Assembly: GCF_030817535.1 (NCBI RefSeq)
Contig: NZ_JAUSZL010000002.1
Span: forward strand, 1,116,001 to 1,180,000
Length of the DNA stretch: 64,000 nucleotides
From: Streptomyces sp. V3I8
GTDB lineage: Bacteria > Actinomycetota > Actinomycetes > Streptomycetales > Streptomycetaceae
Direction of reading: 5' to 3'
Part shown: positions 15,991-24,012 of the stretch, in pieces
Numbering within the stretch: the first letter of the stretch is position 1
How the letters are laid out: each line of letters opens with the position of its first letter
Position numbers and translations under genes: made by a program
The notes under the pieces: generated by a model
The model's input: the letters and a program-made list of their open reading frames with translations, nothing else
Database searches by the model: none
What the model was told of the DNA's origin: nothing

Positions 15991-17205
15991 TCAGGAGACC
16001 AGGTCGACCCGCAGCTCACTCAGTCCGCGGAAGTTGACGTGCGGGCGCCACACGACGTCCTCCGTGGTGAGGGAGACGCTCTTGTAGCGCCGCAGCAGTT
16101 CACGGAAGACGAGGCGGCCTTCGAGTTTCCCGAGGAGCGCGCCGATGCAGTAGTGCGGGCCCCCGCCGAAGGCGAGCGGCTTGATGTCGGTGCGCGTCAC
16201 GTCCAGGGAATCGGGGTTGTCGTACCGGCGCGGATCGCGGTTGGCGGCGCCGAGCAGGATCATCAGTTTCGACCCGGAGGGGATGGTCCTCCCGCCGACG
16301 GCGACGTCCGACGTGGTGATACGGGCGACGAGCTGGACGGGGGCGTCGTAGCGGACGAACTCGTCGACGCCCTGCTCGATGAGGCCGGGGTCGTTCCGCA
16401 GGATCCGGAGCTGCTCCGGGTGGCGCAGCAGAGCCAGCGTGCCGTTGCCGATGAGGTTGACGGTCGTCTCGTGACCGGCGTTGAAGAGCAGCAGCACATT
16501 GCCGATGATCTCGTCGTCGGTGAGCCGTTCGCCGTCCACCTCGGCGAGCATCAGCCGGGTCAGGATGTCGTCCTGCGGGTCGGTGCGCCGTTTGGCGAGG
16601 TGTTCGGCGATGTAGGAGCGGAACTCCAGCACCGACTGGTTCATGGCCTTCTGGGTGACCTCGTCCAGGGCCGGGTCGACGACGTGCCCGATCGCCTCGG
16701 TCCACTTGCGGCACTGGTCCCGGTCCTCGACGGGCAGGCCGACGAGACCGCAGATCACCGTGACCGGCAGCGGCAGCGCGAGGGAGTCGATGAGGTCGAT
16801 GCCCTCGCCCTCGCCCATGTGGTCCAGGACCTTCGTGAGGATCTCGGAGATCTGCGGGCGCATCTTCTGGATGGAGCCCGCGCTGAACACCGGGTTGACC
16901 AGGCTGCGGATGCGCCGGTGGGCCCGGCCGTCCAGCATGAGCATCCAGCGTCGGGTGTCGCTCACCACGGGACTCTCCCAGCCGCCGCGGTGCTCCGCCC
17001 ATTTGGCGTCCCGGTGGAACTCGCTGGTGAGCCGCGGGTCCCGCAGGAGGGCTGCGGCTTCGTCATATCCGGAGACGACCCAGAACCCGAAAGGGCTCTG
17101 GTGGACCGGTTCGGTCTCGCGAAGCCGTGCGTAGAACGGATAAGGATCGCTGCGCATTTTCGGATCGCGGGGGTTGTAGAGAATATCCGGCTTCACTGCG
17201 TCCAT
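15991..17205 (-). CDS. Cytochrome P450
   Basis: A 404-residue bacterial class I P450. The I-helix has the oxygen-activating NAGHETTV, the K-helix ExxR is in EFVRYD, and the heme ligand Cys is in FGGGPHYCIGALLGK. It needs separately encoded ferredoxin and reductase, which are not in the window. It lies 53 bases upstream of the FAAL gene, so it probably oxidises the lipid or the final product. Start ATG at 17205 has only a weak ribosome binding site. Confidence 0.9.
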   Translation of the reverse strand: MDAVKPDILYNPRDPKMRSDPYPFYARLRETEPVHQSPFGFWVVSGYDEAAALLRDPRLTSEFHRDAKWAEHRGGWESPVVSDTRRWMLMLDGRAHRRIRSLVNPVFSAGSIQKMRPQISEILTKVLDHMGEGEGIDLIDSLALPLPVTVICGLVGLPVEDRDQCRKWTEAIGHVVDPALDEVTQKAMNQSVLEFRSYIAEHLAKRRTDPQDDILTRLMLAEVDGERLTDDEIIGNVLLLFNAGHETTVNLIGNGTLALLRHPEQLRILRNDPGLIEQGVDEFVRYDAPVQLVARITTSDVAVGGRTIPSGSKLMILLGAANRDPRRYDNPDSLDVTRTDIKPLAFGGGPHYCIGALLGKLEGRLVFRELLRRYKSVSLTTEDVVWRPHVNFRGLSELRVDLVS

Positions 17206-17331
17206 GGTCGGAAAGCGTGTCAGGGGGTTTGTTGAGCATCAATAGGACACAGGTCCCACTCCGGCCCCCCTGGCCGAGGGTCTCTGCGCCTGGTGTTCCG
17301 TGCGGACCCCGGCGGTGGAGATGACGGGTTT

Positions 17332-18294
17332 TCAGGGGCGGAGGATCAGCTTGCCCTTGTTGCGGCGGCCGAGGAGGGCTTCGTGGGCGTCGCGGGCCCG
17401 GCCGAGGTCGTACTCCGCGCCGACGAGCGGCCGCAGCCGGCCCCGTGCCGTGAGGTCGAGGAGTTCCGTGAGCGCCTTGCCGCCGGCGCCGTGCGCGGCG
17501 AGGAGCGGGAGGAGCCAGAAGCCGGCCACACCGACGCTCCGCAGCGCGAGCCGGCCCGGGTCGACCGGAGCGGCCGGCCGCCGTGCCGAGGCACCGTACG
17601 TCACCAGCCGGCCCAGGGGGGCGAGGACGTCGAGGGCGGCGTCGAGGACGGGGCCGCCGACGGCGTCCAGGACCACGTCGACGGGACGTCCCCGGTTGGC
17701 GTCCAGGACGCGTTCGCGGTACCCCTCGGCTGCGCCGTCGACCGCGGCGTCCGCGCCGAGTCCGAGGGCGACGGCGCGCCGGTCGTCGCGGGACGCCGTG
17801 GCGATGACCCGGCCGGCTCCGTACTCCCGGGCCAGCTGGACGGCGAGGCTGCCCGTGCCGCCCGCGGCGGAGTGCACCACGACGCTCTCACCGGGCCGGA
17901 TCCGCGCGATGGACCTCAGCAGGTGCCAGGCGGTCAGGCCCTGGACGAGGACGGCGAGGGCGGCGCCGGCATCCACCTCGTCGGGCAGCATCACGAGGTC
18001 GCGGTCGGCGACGACCGCCCGGGCCGCGTATCCGCCCTGCGGAAGGTAGCCGAGGACCCGGCGCCCGTCCGCGGTCCGGCCGGCCACCTCCATTCCCGGG
18101 ATCCGCGGCAGCGGGCCCTCGGGGGCGTGGGGGCCTTCGGTGTGCTCGCCCGCGATCTGCTTGATGTCACCGAAGTTGACGCCGGCCGCCTCCACCCGGA
18201 CCAGGGTCTCGTCCGGTCCCGGCACCGGGTCCGGCACCTCGGCTTCCCTCAGGACCTCGGGGCCTCCGAACCGCTCGTATCGCAGGGCGCGCAT
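17332..18294 (-). CDS. Zinc-independent MDR quinone oxidoreductase-like enzyme
   Basis: A 320-residue medium-chain dehydrogenase/reductase of the NADPH:quinone reductase type. It has the N-terminal AAGVNFGDIKQ, the nucleotide-binding VVVHSAAGGTGSLAVQLA, and no cluster of zinc-binding cysteines. Such enzymes reduce enones or act as trans enoyl reductases. ATG at 18294 follows GGGAG. It precedes the P450 gene by 126 bases on the same strand and may belong to the lipid operon, for example reducing an activated double bond. Confidence 0.8.
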   Translation of the reverse strand: MRALRYERFGGPEVLREAEVPDPVPGPDETLVRVEAAGVNFGDIKQIAGEHTEGPHAPEGPLPRIPGMEVAGRTADGRRVLGYLPQGGYAARAVVADRDLVMLPDEVDAGAALAVLVQGLTAWHLLRSIARIRPGESVVVHSAAGGTGSLAVQLAREYGAGRVIATASRDDRRAVALGLGADAAVDGAAEGYRERVLDANRGRPVDVVLDAVGGPVLDAALDVLAPLGRLVTYGASARRPAAPVDPGRLALRSVGVAGFWLLPLLAAHGAGGKALTELLDLTARGRLRPLVGAEYDLGRARDAHEALLGRRNKGKLILRP

Positions 18295-18360
18295 TCCGCT
18301 CTCCCACCGTGCACACGCCCCACGCGGGGGCTCCTTGCCGCGGCCGGTACCGGTACCGCC

Positions 18361-18852
18361 TCAGCCGGCGGGCCGTGGGCTGTCGCCGTCGTAGCCGGGC
18401 TGCTTGGGCTCCAGCCCCTCCATCTCCCGGAGCTGGTCGAGAAGGACCTTCGCGAACTCCAGTCCCTTCGGGGAGAGACCCACCGCGCGCATGGCCACGC
18501 CGGTGACCCCGGCGCGCTCCAGGGACCGCAGGTCCTCCTCGGTCAGGCCGGCGTCGCGCCAGGCCGCCAGTTCTTCCAGCCGCTTTTCGGTCGGGCTCGC
18601 TGAATCGTCGTCGAGAAGATAGGCAACCGGTACACCAAAGAATTTCGCCAGAGCCTCAACATGCTGCACCCGCGGATTACCGCGTTCCCCTTTACGGAGG
18701 TAGGCGATGTACTGCTTCGAAATGTCACCGCCCTGGGCCCGGATGGCGCGGGCCACCTCTTCGTTGCTGAAGGGGCCGCGACCGCGCGGATGGACGGTGT
18801 CGAACAGATGGTTCAACCGCCGAGCCAGCAATCCAGGTGGGTCTGTCCTCAT
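18361..18852 (-). CDS. EspR/XRE-like helix-turn-helix regulator (copy 2)
   Basis: A 163-residue paralogue of the regulator at 8368. It shares GPFSNEEVARAIRAQGGDIS, the block QYIAYLRKGERGNPR and the C-terminal GVTGVAMRAVGLSPKG. It lacks the TTA codon found in copy 1. Its start is preceded by the shared GGAGTGGGGATAA box, in which the TAA is the stop of a small upstream frame. It lies at the right edge of the lipid block and points into it, so it is a candidate regulator of that block. The metallopeptidase copy 2 is divergently transcribed nearby. Confidence 0.8.
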   Translation of the reverse strand: MRTDPPGLLARRLNHLFDTVHPRGRGPFSNEEVARAIRAQGGDISKQYIAYLRKGERGNPRVQHVEALAKFFGVPVAYLLDDDSASPTEKRLEELAAWRDAGLTEEDLRSLERAGVTGVAMRAVGLSPKGLEFAKVLLDQLREMEGLEPKQPGYDGDSPRPAG

Positions 18853-18865
18853 TTATCCCCACTCC
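18850..18865 (-). promoter_or_regulatory. Conserved translation-start box of the HTH paralogues (copy 2)
   Basis: On the minus strand this reads GGAGTGGGGATAAATG, identical to 8355-8370. It contains the ribosome binding site, the TAA stop of the upstream small frame and the ATG of the HTH gene. Confidence 0.7.
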
Positions 18866-19125
18866 TTGATCTCCGAGCTGCCGATCAGGTGGAAGCTCAG
18901 AGGGGTGCCACCATGCAGGTTGACGAGACCATGACTGCGACAAAGCGTCCACAAGTGGTTACGCAGGATCTCGAACGTTCCCGGTACCAGGTTACTGCAT
19001 ACCATCCAGTCTTCTGAGTCGGGAATTCTTTCCGGATATACGGCAAGACGTCGGAGGATCTCCCCTGCAGCCGTCGTCCCGAGGGGTCCGGCCGGGGCGA
19101 CCGTGTACATGCACGCCGGGGTCAT
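18853..19125 (-). CDS. Small hypothetical protein coupled to HTH copy 2
   Basis: A 90-residue frame (start ATG at 19125) that I do not recognise. Composition is protein-like rather than Arg/Pro-rich, with segments such as PERIPDSEDWMVCSNLVPG and LWTLCRSHGLVNLHGG. It ends KEWG, and its TAA abuts the ATG of the HTH gene, suggesting translational coupling. Its ribosome binding site is poor and codon bias is weaker than in neighbours, so it may be a decaying or horizontally acquired gene, or not a gene. Confidence 0.4.
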   Translation of the reverse strand: MTPACMYTVAPAGPLGTTAAGEILRRLAVYPERIPDSEDWMVCSNLVPGTFEILRNHLWTLCRSHGLVNLHGGTPLSFHLIGSSEIKEWG

Positions 19126-19576
19126 CCGGCATCGCACATCCCGCGCCTGCGACGTGAAACCGCGGAGCCCTTCGTCGCCGGCGTGGTGATCCCACTCGTC
19201 ACACCGGCGACCGAAGGACCCCGACCGTGTTCGAGCCGACAAGCCGTACTATCCCAGAAGCACAAGAGGCGCGGCATGACCGTTCCGGTCATCACTGCCC
19301 GGCCTCCGCCGGCGGTGGCACCGCGACCGCGCCCGCCCGCGCCGCCCGCCGGCGAACGCGCCTTCGCCCGGTTCAGGGCTCACCCGGCGGACCAATGGTT
19401 CAATGCACGTTCCGAAACCCGTCGTCCCGGTTCCCCGGCAACGTCACGGGAAGGACGGAGAAGGGGGGAACGGTATCCGGTCATCCGCTGGCCGAGAACC
19501 GGATCTTCCCTCCTGAGGGCGCCGGACACATCATGGGCAGCCGCGACATCCACCGCAGCGAGGGGAACGGGAAGCG
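19126..19576. promoter_or_regulatory. Divergent intergenic region
   Basis: About 450 bases between the leftward HTH unit and the rightward metallopeptidase. No credible gene: frames crossing it are Arg/Pro/Ala-rich shadows without starts. It should contain both promoters. I cannot assign specific boxes. Confidence 0.4.
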
Positions 19577-20116
19577 ATGAAGCGCCGGCAGATCCGCAGG
19601 AAATGCGGCGACCTGGTACAGAGTCTCGACCTGCCCGTCTCCTTCTCCCTGGAGTACCTCTGCGAGCAGATCGCCGGGCGCCGGGGGCGCCCGGTGCAAC
19701 TGGCCCCGCTGGCGTTCCCCGCCAGCGGCCCCGCCGGGCTCCTGGTCTCCACCGCCACCACGGACTACGTCTTCTACGAGGCCTGCACCACAGCGGTCCA
19801 CCAGACTCACGTGATCATGCATGAACTGGGCCATCTCCTGTGGGACCACGGCCCGGCGGGATCCGGCGCGACGGACGAGATGTCCGCGGGCAGCGCCCTG
19901 CTGCCCGCGGACATCGACCCCACGCTCGTCGAGCACATGCTGGGGCGCACCCAGTACAGCCGACCCGAGGAGTACGCGGCGGAGTACTTCGCCACCCGGC
20001 TGCTGCGGCTGGCGAGCGGCCCGCTCTCACCGCCCGCTGCGGTACCGCCCGGTATGAGCGAGCTGGTGAACCGGCTGGAACGCTCGTTGCAGCACGGCGG
20101 CGGGCACCGGAGATGA
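19577..20116 (+). CDS. ImmA/IrrE-like zinc metallopeptidase (copy 2)
   Basis: A 179-residue paralogue of the protein at 6898-7446. It keeps MKRRQIR at the start, the zinc motif in VIMHELGHLLWDH, the block HMLGRTQYS and the EEYAAEYFA ligand helix. The ribosome binding site GGGAAGCG before ATG also resembles copy 1. Unlike copy 1 it is not followed by a MAB_1171c-type membrane protein gene. The likely target, by analogy with ImmA and ImmR, is the HTH protein at 18361; that is inference. Confidence 0.75.
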   Translation: MKRRQIRRKCGDLVQSLDLPVSFSLEYLCEQIAGRRGRPVQLAPLAFPASGPAGLLVSTATTDYVFYEACTTAVHQTHVIMHELGHLLWDHGPAGSGATDEMSAGSALLPADIDPTLVEHMLGRTQYSRPEEYAAEYFATRLLRLASGPLSPPAAVPPGMSELVNRLERSLQHGGGHRR

Positions 20117-20267
20117 CCGCACGGCCGGCAACTGGGCCACCGAGTACGTCGACACGGTGCCCGGGGCCGGCCGGCTCCACGGCTTCGGTGTCGCTGAGCA
20201 CCGGCACGTGTCGCAGCGCGCCGGAGGTGCCTGCGTGCCCACGGCCGTCGCGTCTTCGAGGGTTCGG

Positions 20268-21290
20268 TCAGGGAGCGACGACGACCTGCGCCGAGTAGCT
20301 GAGGCCCGAGCCGAAGCCCGCGGTCAGGACGAGCGCCCCGGGCCGGACGCGGCCGGCGGCGGCCAGCGTGTCCAGGGCGAGCGGAATGGAGGCGCCGGAG
20401 ACGTTGCCGTCCTCCCGGACCGTGCGCGCCACCTCTACCGACGCGGGCAGCCGCAGCGCCTTCACCGCCGCGTCCACGATCCGCACATTGGCCTGGTGTG
20501 GCACGAACGCCTCGATGTCCCGCACCGTCACCCCGGACGCGGCCAGGGCCTGTCGGCACACCTCGGCGACAGCCCCGATGGCCCAGCGGAACACCTCCGG
20601 TCCGGCCATCTCCAGGAACGGCCAGCGCGCCAGCGGGTCGCCCCGCACCTCGGCGAAGGAGCGGCTCTGCCGGATGGCGCCCAGGTGCTCGGTGTCGGTC
20701 CCCCACACCACGGGCCCGATACCCGGCTCGTCGGCGGGCCCCACCACCGCGGCGCCCGCGCCGTCGCCGAAGATGAACGCCGTCGAGCGGTCGCGGGGGT
20801 CGACGATGTCGCTCATCCGCTCCGCCCCCACCACCAGTACGTGCTCCGACTGCCCGCAGGCCACCAGGTCCCGGGCGACCGCCAGGCTGTGCGAGAAGCC
20901 GGCGCAGGCGGCGCCGAGGTCGAAGGCCGCGGCACCGCGCGCCCCCAGTTCGGCGACGCAGGCCGCCGCCGCGGGTGGCGCCTGGTACAGGTAGGACATG
21001 GTGCAGAGGATGACGCAGGAGACGTCGGAGGGAGTCAGACCGGCCGCGCTCAGCGCCTTTTCCGCAGCTCGCGCCCCCATCACGGGTATGGTCTCGTCGG
21101 CGTCGGCGAAATGTCGGGTCCTGATTCCGGAGCGCTTCTCGATCCATTCCGGGTCGGAATCGATGAGTGCGCAGATCTCCTCATTGCCGACCACATTTCC
21201 CGGGCGGTACGAGCCCACCCCCAGGATCCTCGAGAACCGGCTGGACGAGGATCGAATTCTCTGTGTCATCGATTTCATCCGTCCCATCAC
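20268..21290 (-). CDS. KAS III-like ketoacyl synthase (FabH family)
   Basis: Up to 340 residues of thiolase fold. It has catalytic Cys in DLGAACAGFSHSL, His in PHQANVRI and Asn in GNVSGASI (usually GNTSAAS), so the Cys-His-Asn triad is intact. FabH condenses an acyl-CoA with malonyl-ACP, and cluster-borne relatives prime unusual chains or transfer acyl groups. The start is uncertain: GTG at 21290, or ATGs at 21278 and 21269, all with weak ribosome binding sites. The family-conserved part begins at FSRILGVGSYRPG. It lies 142 bases downstream of the ABC permease genes on the same strand, and could serve either the lipid block or the peptide operon. Confidence 0.8.
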   Translation of the reverse strand: MMGRMKSMTQRIRSSSSRFSRILGVGSYRPGNVVGNEEICALIDSDPEWIEKRSGIRTRHFADADETIPVMGARAAEKALSAAGLTPSDVSCVILCTMSYLYQAPPAAAACVAELGARGAAAFDLGAACAGFSHSLAVARDLVACGQSEHVLVVGAERMSDIVDPRDRSTAFIFGDGAGAAVVGPADEPGIGPVVWGTDTEHLGAIRQSRSFAEVRGDPLARWPFLEMAGPEVFRWAIGAVAEVCRQALAASGVTVRDIEAFVPHQANVRIVDAAVKALRLPASVEVARTVREDGNVSGASIPLALDTLAAAGRVRPGALVLTAGFGSGLSYSAQVVVAP

Positions 21291-21432
21291 GGGCCATCAT
21301 GTACGAGCCGTCGCATCCAGCTTCCTGCTCATCAAAAGGGCTGCGATCCAAAAATGTCAATGAATGAAAGGCCAGGACGTTTGCCCCATTGATTCGACGG
21401 GCGGCGGAATTCCATTATGGGTGTGGGATCTG

Positions 21433-22269
21433 TCAGCCTCCGTCCGCGTGGCCGTTTCTGCGGGTTCTCAGCGCCCACAGGCGGACCAGCCCTACGACGG
21501 CCGCCAGCCACAGCGCCCCGACGCCGAGTTCGGCGAGGAGCTGCCCGGCGACGGGTTCGCCGTCCAGGGAGCGGTGCAGTGCCTCGATGCCGTGGGTGAG
21601 CGGCAGCAGCCCGGCCACCGTGCCGGTCCACCCGGGCAGGCCCGGCGCCGGCACCGCGCCGCTGAGGACCAGGACGAGGTAGAGCGCGGCGTTGCCGTAC
21701 AGCAGCTCGGAGCGGCCCAGCAGTGCCAGCGCGCCGACGGCGGCGCCCACGCACAGGGTGGTGAGTGCCATGACCGTGTACACCCCTGTGCGGGCGAGCA
21801 ACTGTGCCGCCGTCGCCGTACCGGTCAGGACGGGACCGGCCAGGACGACCGTGCCGAGGGAGAGCAGCAGGCCCTCGGCGGCGTAGGGCAGATACCGGGC
21901 GAGCAGCACCCGCAGCACGGGCACGCGTCCGACGAGCAGCGCAGCGAGGGTGCGTTCGTCCCGGTCCAGGGGCTGGACCCCGCTCACCCCGACCACGGTG
22001 GACAGACACATGACGAAGGCGGAGACTCCGGTGAACGCGGCCTCCCGCGCGGCTGCGACGTCCAGGCCGGCGGCGGGCCGGAGTCCGACGAGGAGTGTGT
22101 AGAACACCGCCTGGAGAACGGCCCTGGGGAGCTTGGACAGCAGCAGTACCCGCGGGGTCTCCTCGGCCAGGTACAGCCGCCAGGAGAAGCGGAGCAGTTC
22201 GCGGGCGACGGGGAACGGGCCCGGGTCGGAGGTCTCAGGTGAACTCGAGGGTGCCGCGGCGTCTGGCAC
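21433..22269 (-). CDS. ABC-2 type transporter permease (distal)
   Basis: A 278-residue membrane protein with about six hydrophobic helices, for example SAFVMCLSTVVGVSGV and LLYGNAALYLVLVLSGAVP. It resembles the DrrB-type ABC-2 permeases of natural-product exporters. GTG at 22269 overlaps the preceding permease by 35 bases. With the neighbouring permease and ATPase it forms a three-part exporter at the end of the peptide operon. Confidence 0.75.
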   Translation of the reverse strand: MPDAAAPSSSPETSDPGPFPVARELLRFSWRLYLAEETPRVLLLSKLPRAVLQAVFYTLLVGLRPAAGLDVAAAREAAFTGVSAFVMCLSTVVGVSGVQPLDRDERTLAALLVGRVPVLRVLLARYLPYAAEGLLLSLGTVVLAGPVLTGTATAAQLLARTGVYTVMALTTLCVGAAVGALALLGRSELLYGNAALYLVLVLSGAVPAPGLPGWTGTVAGLLPLTHGIEALHRSLDGEPVAGQLLAELGVGALWLAAVVGLVRLWALRTRRNGHADGG

Positions 22270-23047
22270 GGTCCACCACCTTCCCGAACAGAACGGCCCC
22301 GGCCAGGAAGTGGAGGGCGGCCAGCACGGCCATGGCCGCGAGCGACGCGCCCGCGGGTCGGCCGAACGAGACGTCCACCATGTACTCCTTCGCCCAGCGC
22401 AGCGGCACGAGCCAGGCGATCCAGCGCAGCCCCGGGGGGATCGACCCGCCCGGGAGGATGGTGCCGCCGAGGATGTAGACCGGGTAGAGCAGGGCGTTGC
22501 CGAGGTGCACGCCGTGCCGGGTCAGCACGAACACGCAGCTGAGCAACATGCCCATGGCGACCGCGGAGACGACCGTCATCACCAGGCCGACCAGCAGCAG
22601 GAGCGGGGGCGGAAGCCGCAGCCGCAGTCCGAACAGCAGTGGGACGGCGGTTCCGACGACCGCGAGCGCGCCGCAGGTGAAGAGCACCGCCCCGGCGCAC
22701 TTGCCCACCAGGACCAGCTGGGGGTCGCGGACGCCGACCACACTGCGGGTCATGGTGCCCTGGACGAGGTCACGGCGGACGATGCCACCGGCCATCCACA
22801 CCAGCCCGCCCCACAGGCAGGTGACAAGCACCGAGACGAGGACCCGGGTGGCGGTGTCGCGGTCGCCGGGGTCGCGGGGCAGGGTGATCAGGAGCAGGGC
22901 GGCCGGCTGGACCCCCGCGAGGATCACCACGGCGGGGCTGTGCAGGGTCAGGACGGCCTGGATCCGGGCGGAGGCCCACAACACCGCCAGGTGTGTGCGC
23001 AGCGCCCCGGGACCGGTCGGCGGGACGCCGGGCGCGGGGGCCCTCAT
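22235..23047 (-). CDS. ABC-2 type transporter permease (proximal)
   Basis: A 270-residue protein with six predicted helices and the ABC-2 family signature region YILGGTILPGGSIPPGLRW before the last helices. ATG at 23047 overlaps the ATPase stop as ATGA, so an upstream in-frame start at 23170 inside the ATPase gene is rejected. It probably heterodimerises with the permease at 21433. Confidence 0.8.
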   Translation of the reverse strand: MRAPAPGVPPTGPGALRTHLAVLWASARIQAVLTLHSPAVVILAGVQPAALLLITLPRDPGDRDTATRVLVSVLVTCLWGGLVWMAGGIVRRDLVQGTMTRSVVGVRDPQLVLVGKCAGAVLFTCGALAVVGTAVPLLFGLRLRLPPPLLLLVGLVMTVVSAVAMGMLLSCVFVLTRHGVHLGNALLYPVYILGGTILPGGSIPPGLRWIAWLVPLRWAKEYMVDVSFGRPAGASLAAMAVLAALHFLAGAVLFGKVVDRARRRGTLEFT

Positions 23048-24012
23048 CGGCGCGGACTCTCGTACAGGCGCCGGAAGGAGTCCTCCAGCCGGGCCGGCGC
23101 GACGTCGAAGCCGGTCACCTCGCAGCCGTCGAGCAGGGCGCCGATCCCGCCCAGCGCCACCATGCCCCACTCCTCGATCTCGATCACGAGCGTCCAGCCG
23201 CCCGCGCCCTCTCCCTCCCCCGGGCCGCCCGCCGGGCCCTCGTCGCGGATCCGGATCCCGTGGCCGGTGCGGGGCTCGGGCCGGGGGCCGTGCCCGGTGA
23301 CCGTGATGACGGCGGCGAAGCCGGCCCGCCGGGTGAAGTCGGCCAGCGGCAGGTCCTCGACGACCCGGCCGCCGTGCAGCGCGACGACGCGGTCGGCCAG
23401 TTCCTCGACATCCAGCAGGTGATGGCTGGTCAGCAGGATGGTGACGCCCTGGTCCCGCAGGGCGGAGATCTCCGCGCGCAGCCGGGCCGCCTCCACCGGG
23501 TCGAGCCCGAGGGTGGGTTCGTCGAGCAGCATGAGGCGGGGCCGGGTGGCGAAGCCGACAGCGAGGTGGAGTCGCTGGCGCATGCCGCGGGAGTACGTCT
23601 CGACGGCGCGGCCCGCGGCGTCCGCGAGGCCCGCGCGCTCCAGCGACCGGTCGACCAGCTGCCGCAGGCCGCGCGGCGGGGCGCCGTCGAGCAGGGCGAA
23701 GAAGCGGAGGTTCTCGCGGGCGGAGAGCCGGTGGTAGAAGCCTCGTTCGCCGCCGAAGACGACGGACTGGTGACGGCGGACCTCCTGAGGCCGTTCGGTG
23801 ACGTCCACGCCGAAGATCCGCGCGGTGCCGCGGCTGGGCAGCAGCAGGGTGGCGAGGATCTTGGTCAGGGTGGTCTTGCCGGCACCGTTCTCCCCGAGCA
23901 GGGCCACGATCTCGCCCTCGGCGACGGTGAGGTCCACCCGGTCCAGGGCGGTGACCCGGCGGCCGGAGGAGACGAAGTCACGGCCCAGGCCGACGACTTC
24001 GACGGCGGTCAC
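23044..24012 (-). CDS. ABC transporter ATP-binding protein (DrrA-like)
   Basis: A 322-residue ATPase with Walker A GENGAGKTT, signature YSRGMRQRL, Walker B LMLLDEPTLGLDP and the switch His in LLTSHHL. It has a C-terminal extension of about 100 residues typical of DrrA-like exporters. The GTG at 24012 overlaps the nucleotidyltransferase stop as GTGA. It should drive export of the operon's product, giving self-protection. Confidence 0.85.
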   Translation of the reverse strand: MTAVEVVGLGRDFVSSGRRVTALDRVDLTVAEGEIVALLGENGAGKTTLTKILATLLLPSRGTARIFGVDVTERPQEVRRHQSVVFGGERGFYHRLSARENLRFFALLDGAPPRGLRQLVDRSLERAGLADAAGRAVETYSRGMRQRLHLAVGFATRPRLMLLDEPTLGLDPVEAARLRAEISALRDQGVTILLTSHHLLDVEELADRVVALHGGRVVEDLPLADFTRRAGFAAVITVTGHGPRPEPRTGHGIRIRDEGPAGGPGEGEGAGGWTLVIEIEEWGMVALGGIGALLDGCEVTGFDVAPARLEDSFRRLYESPRR

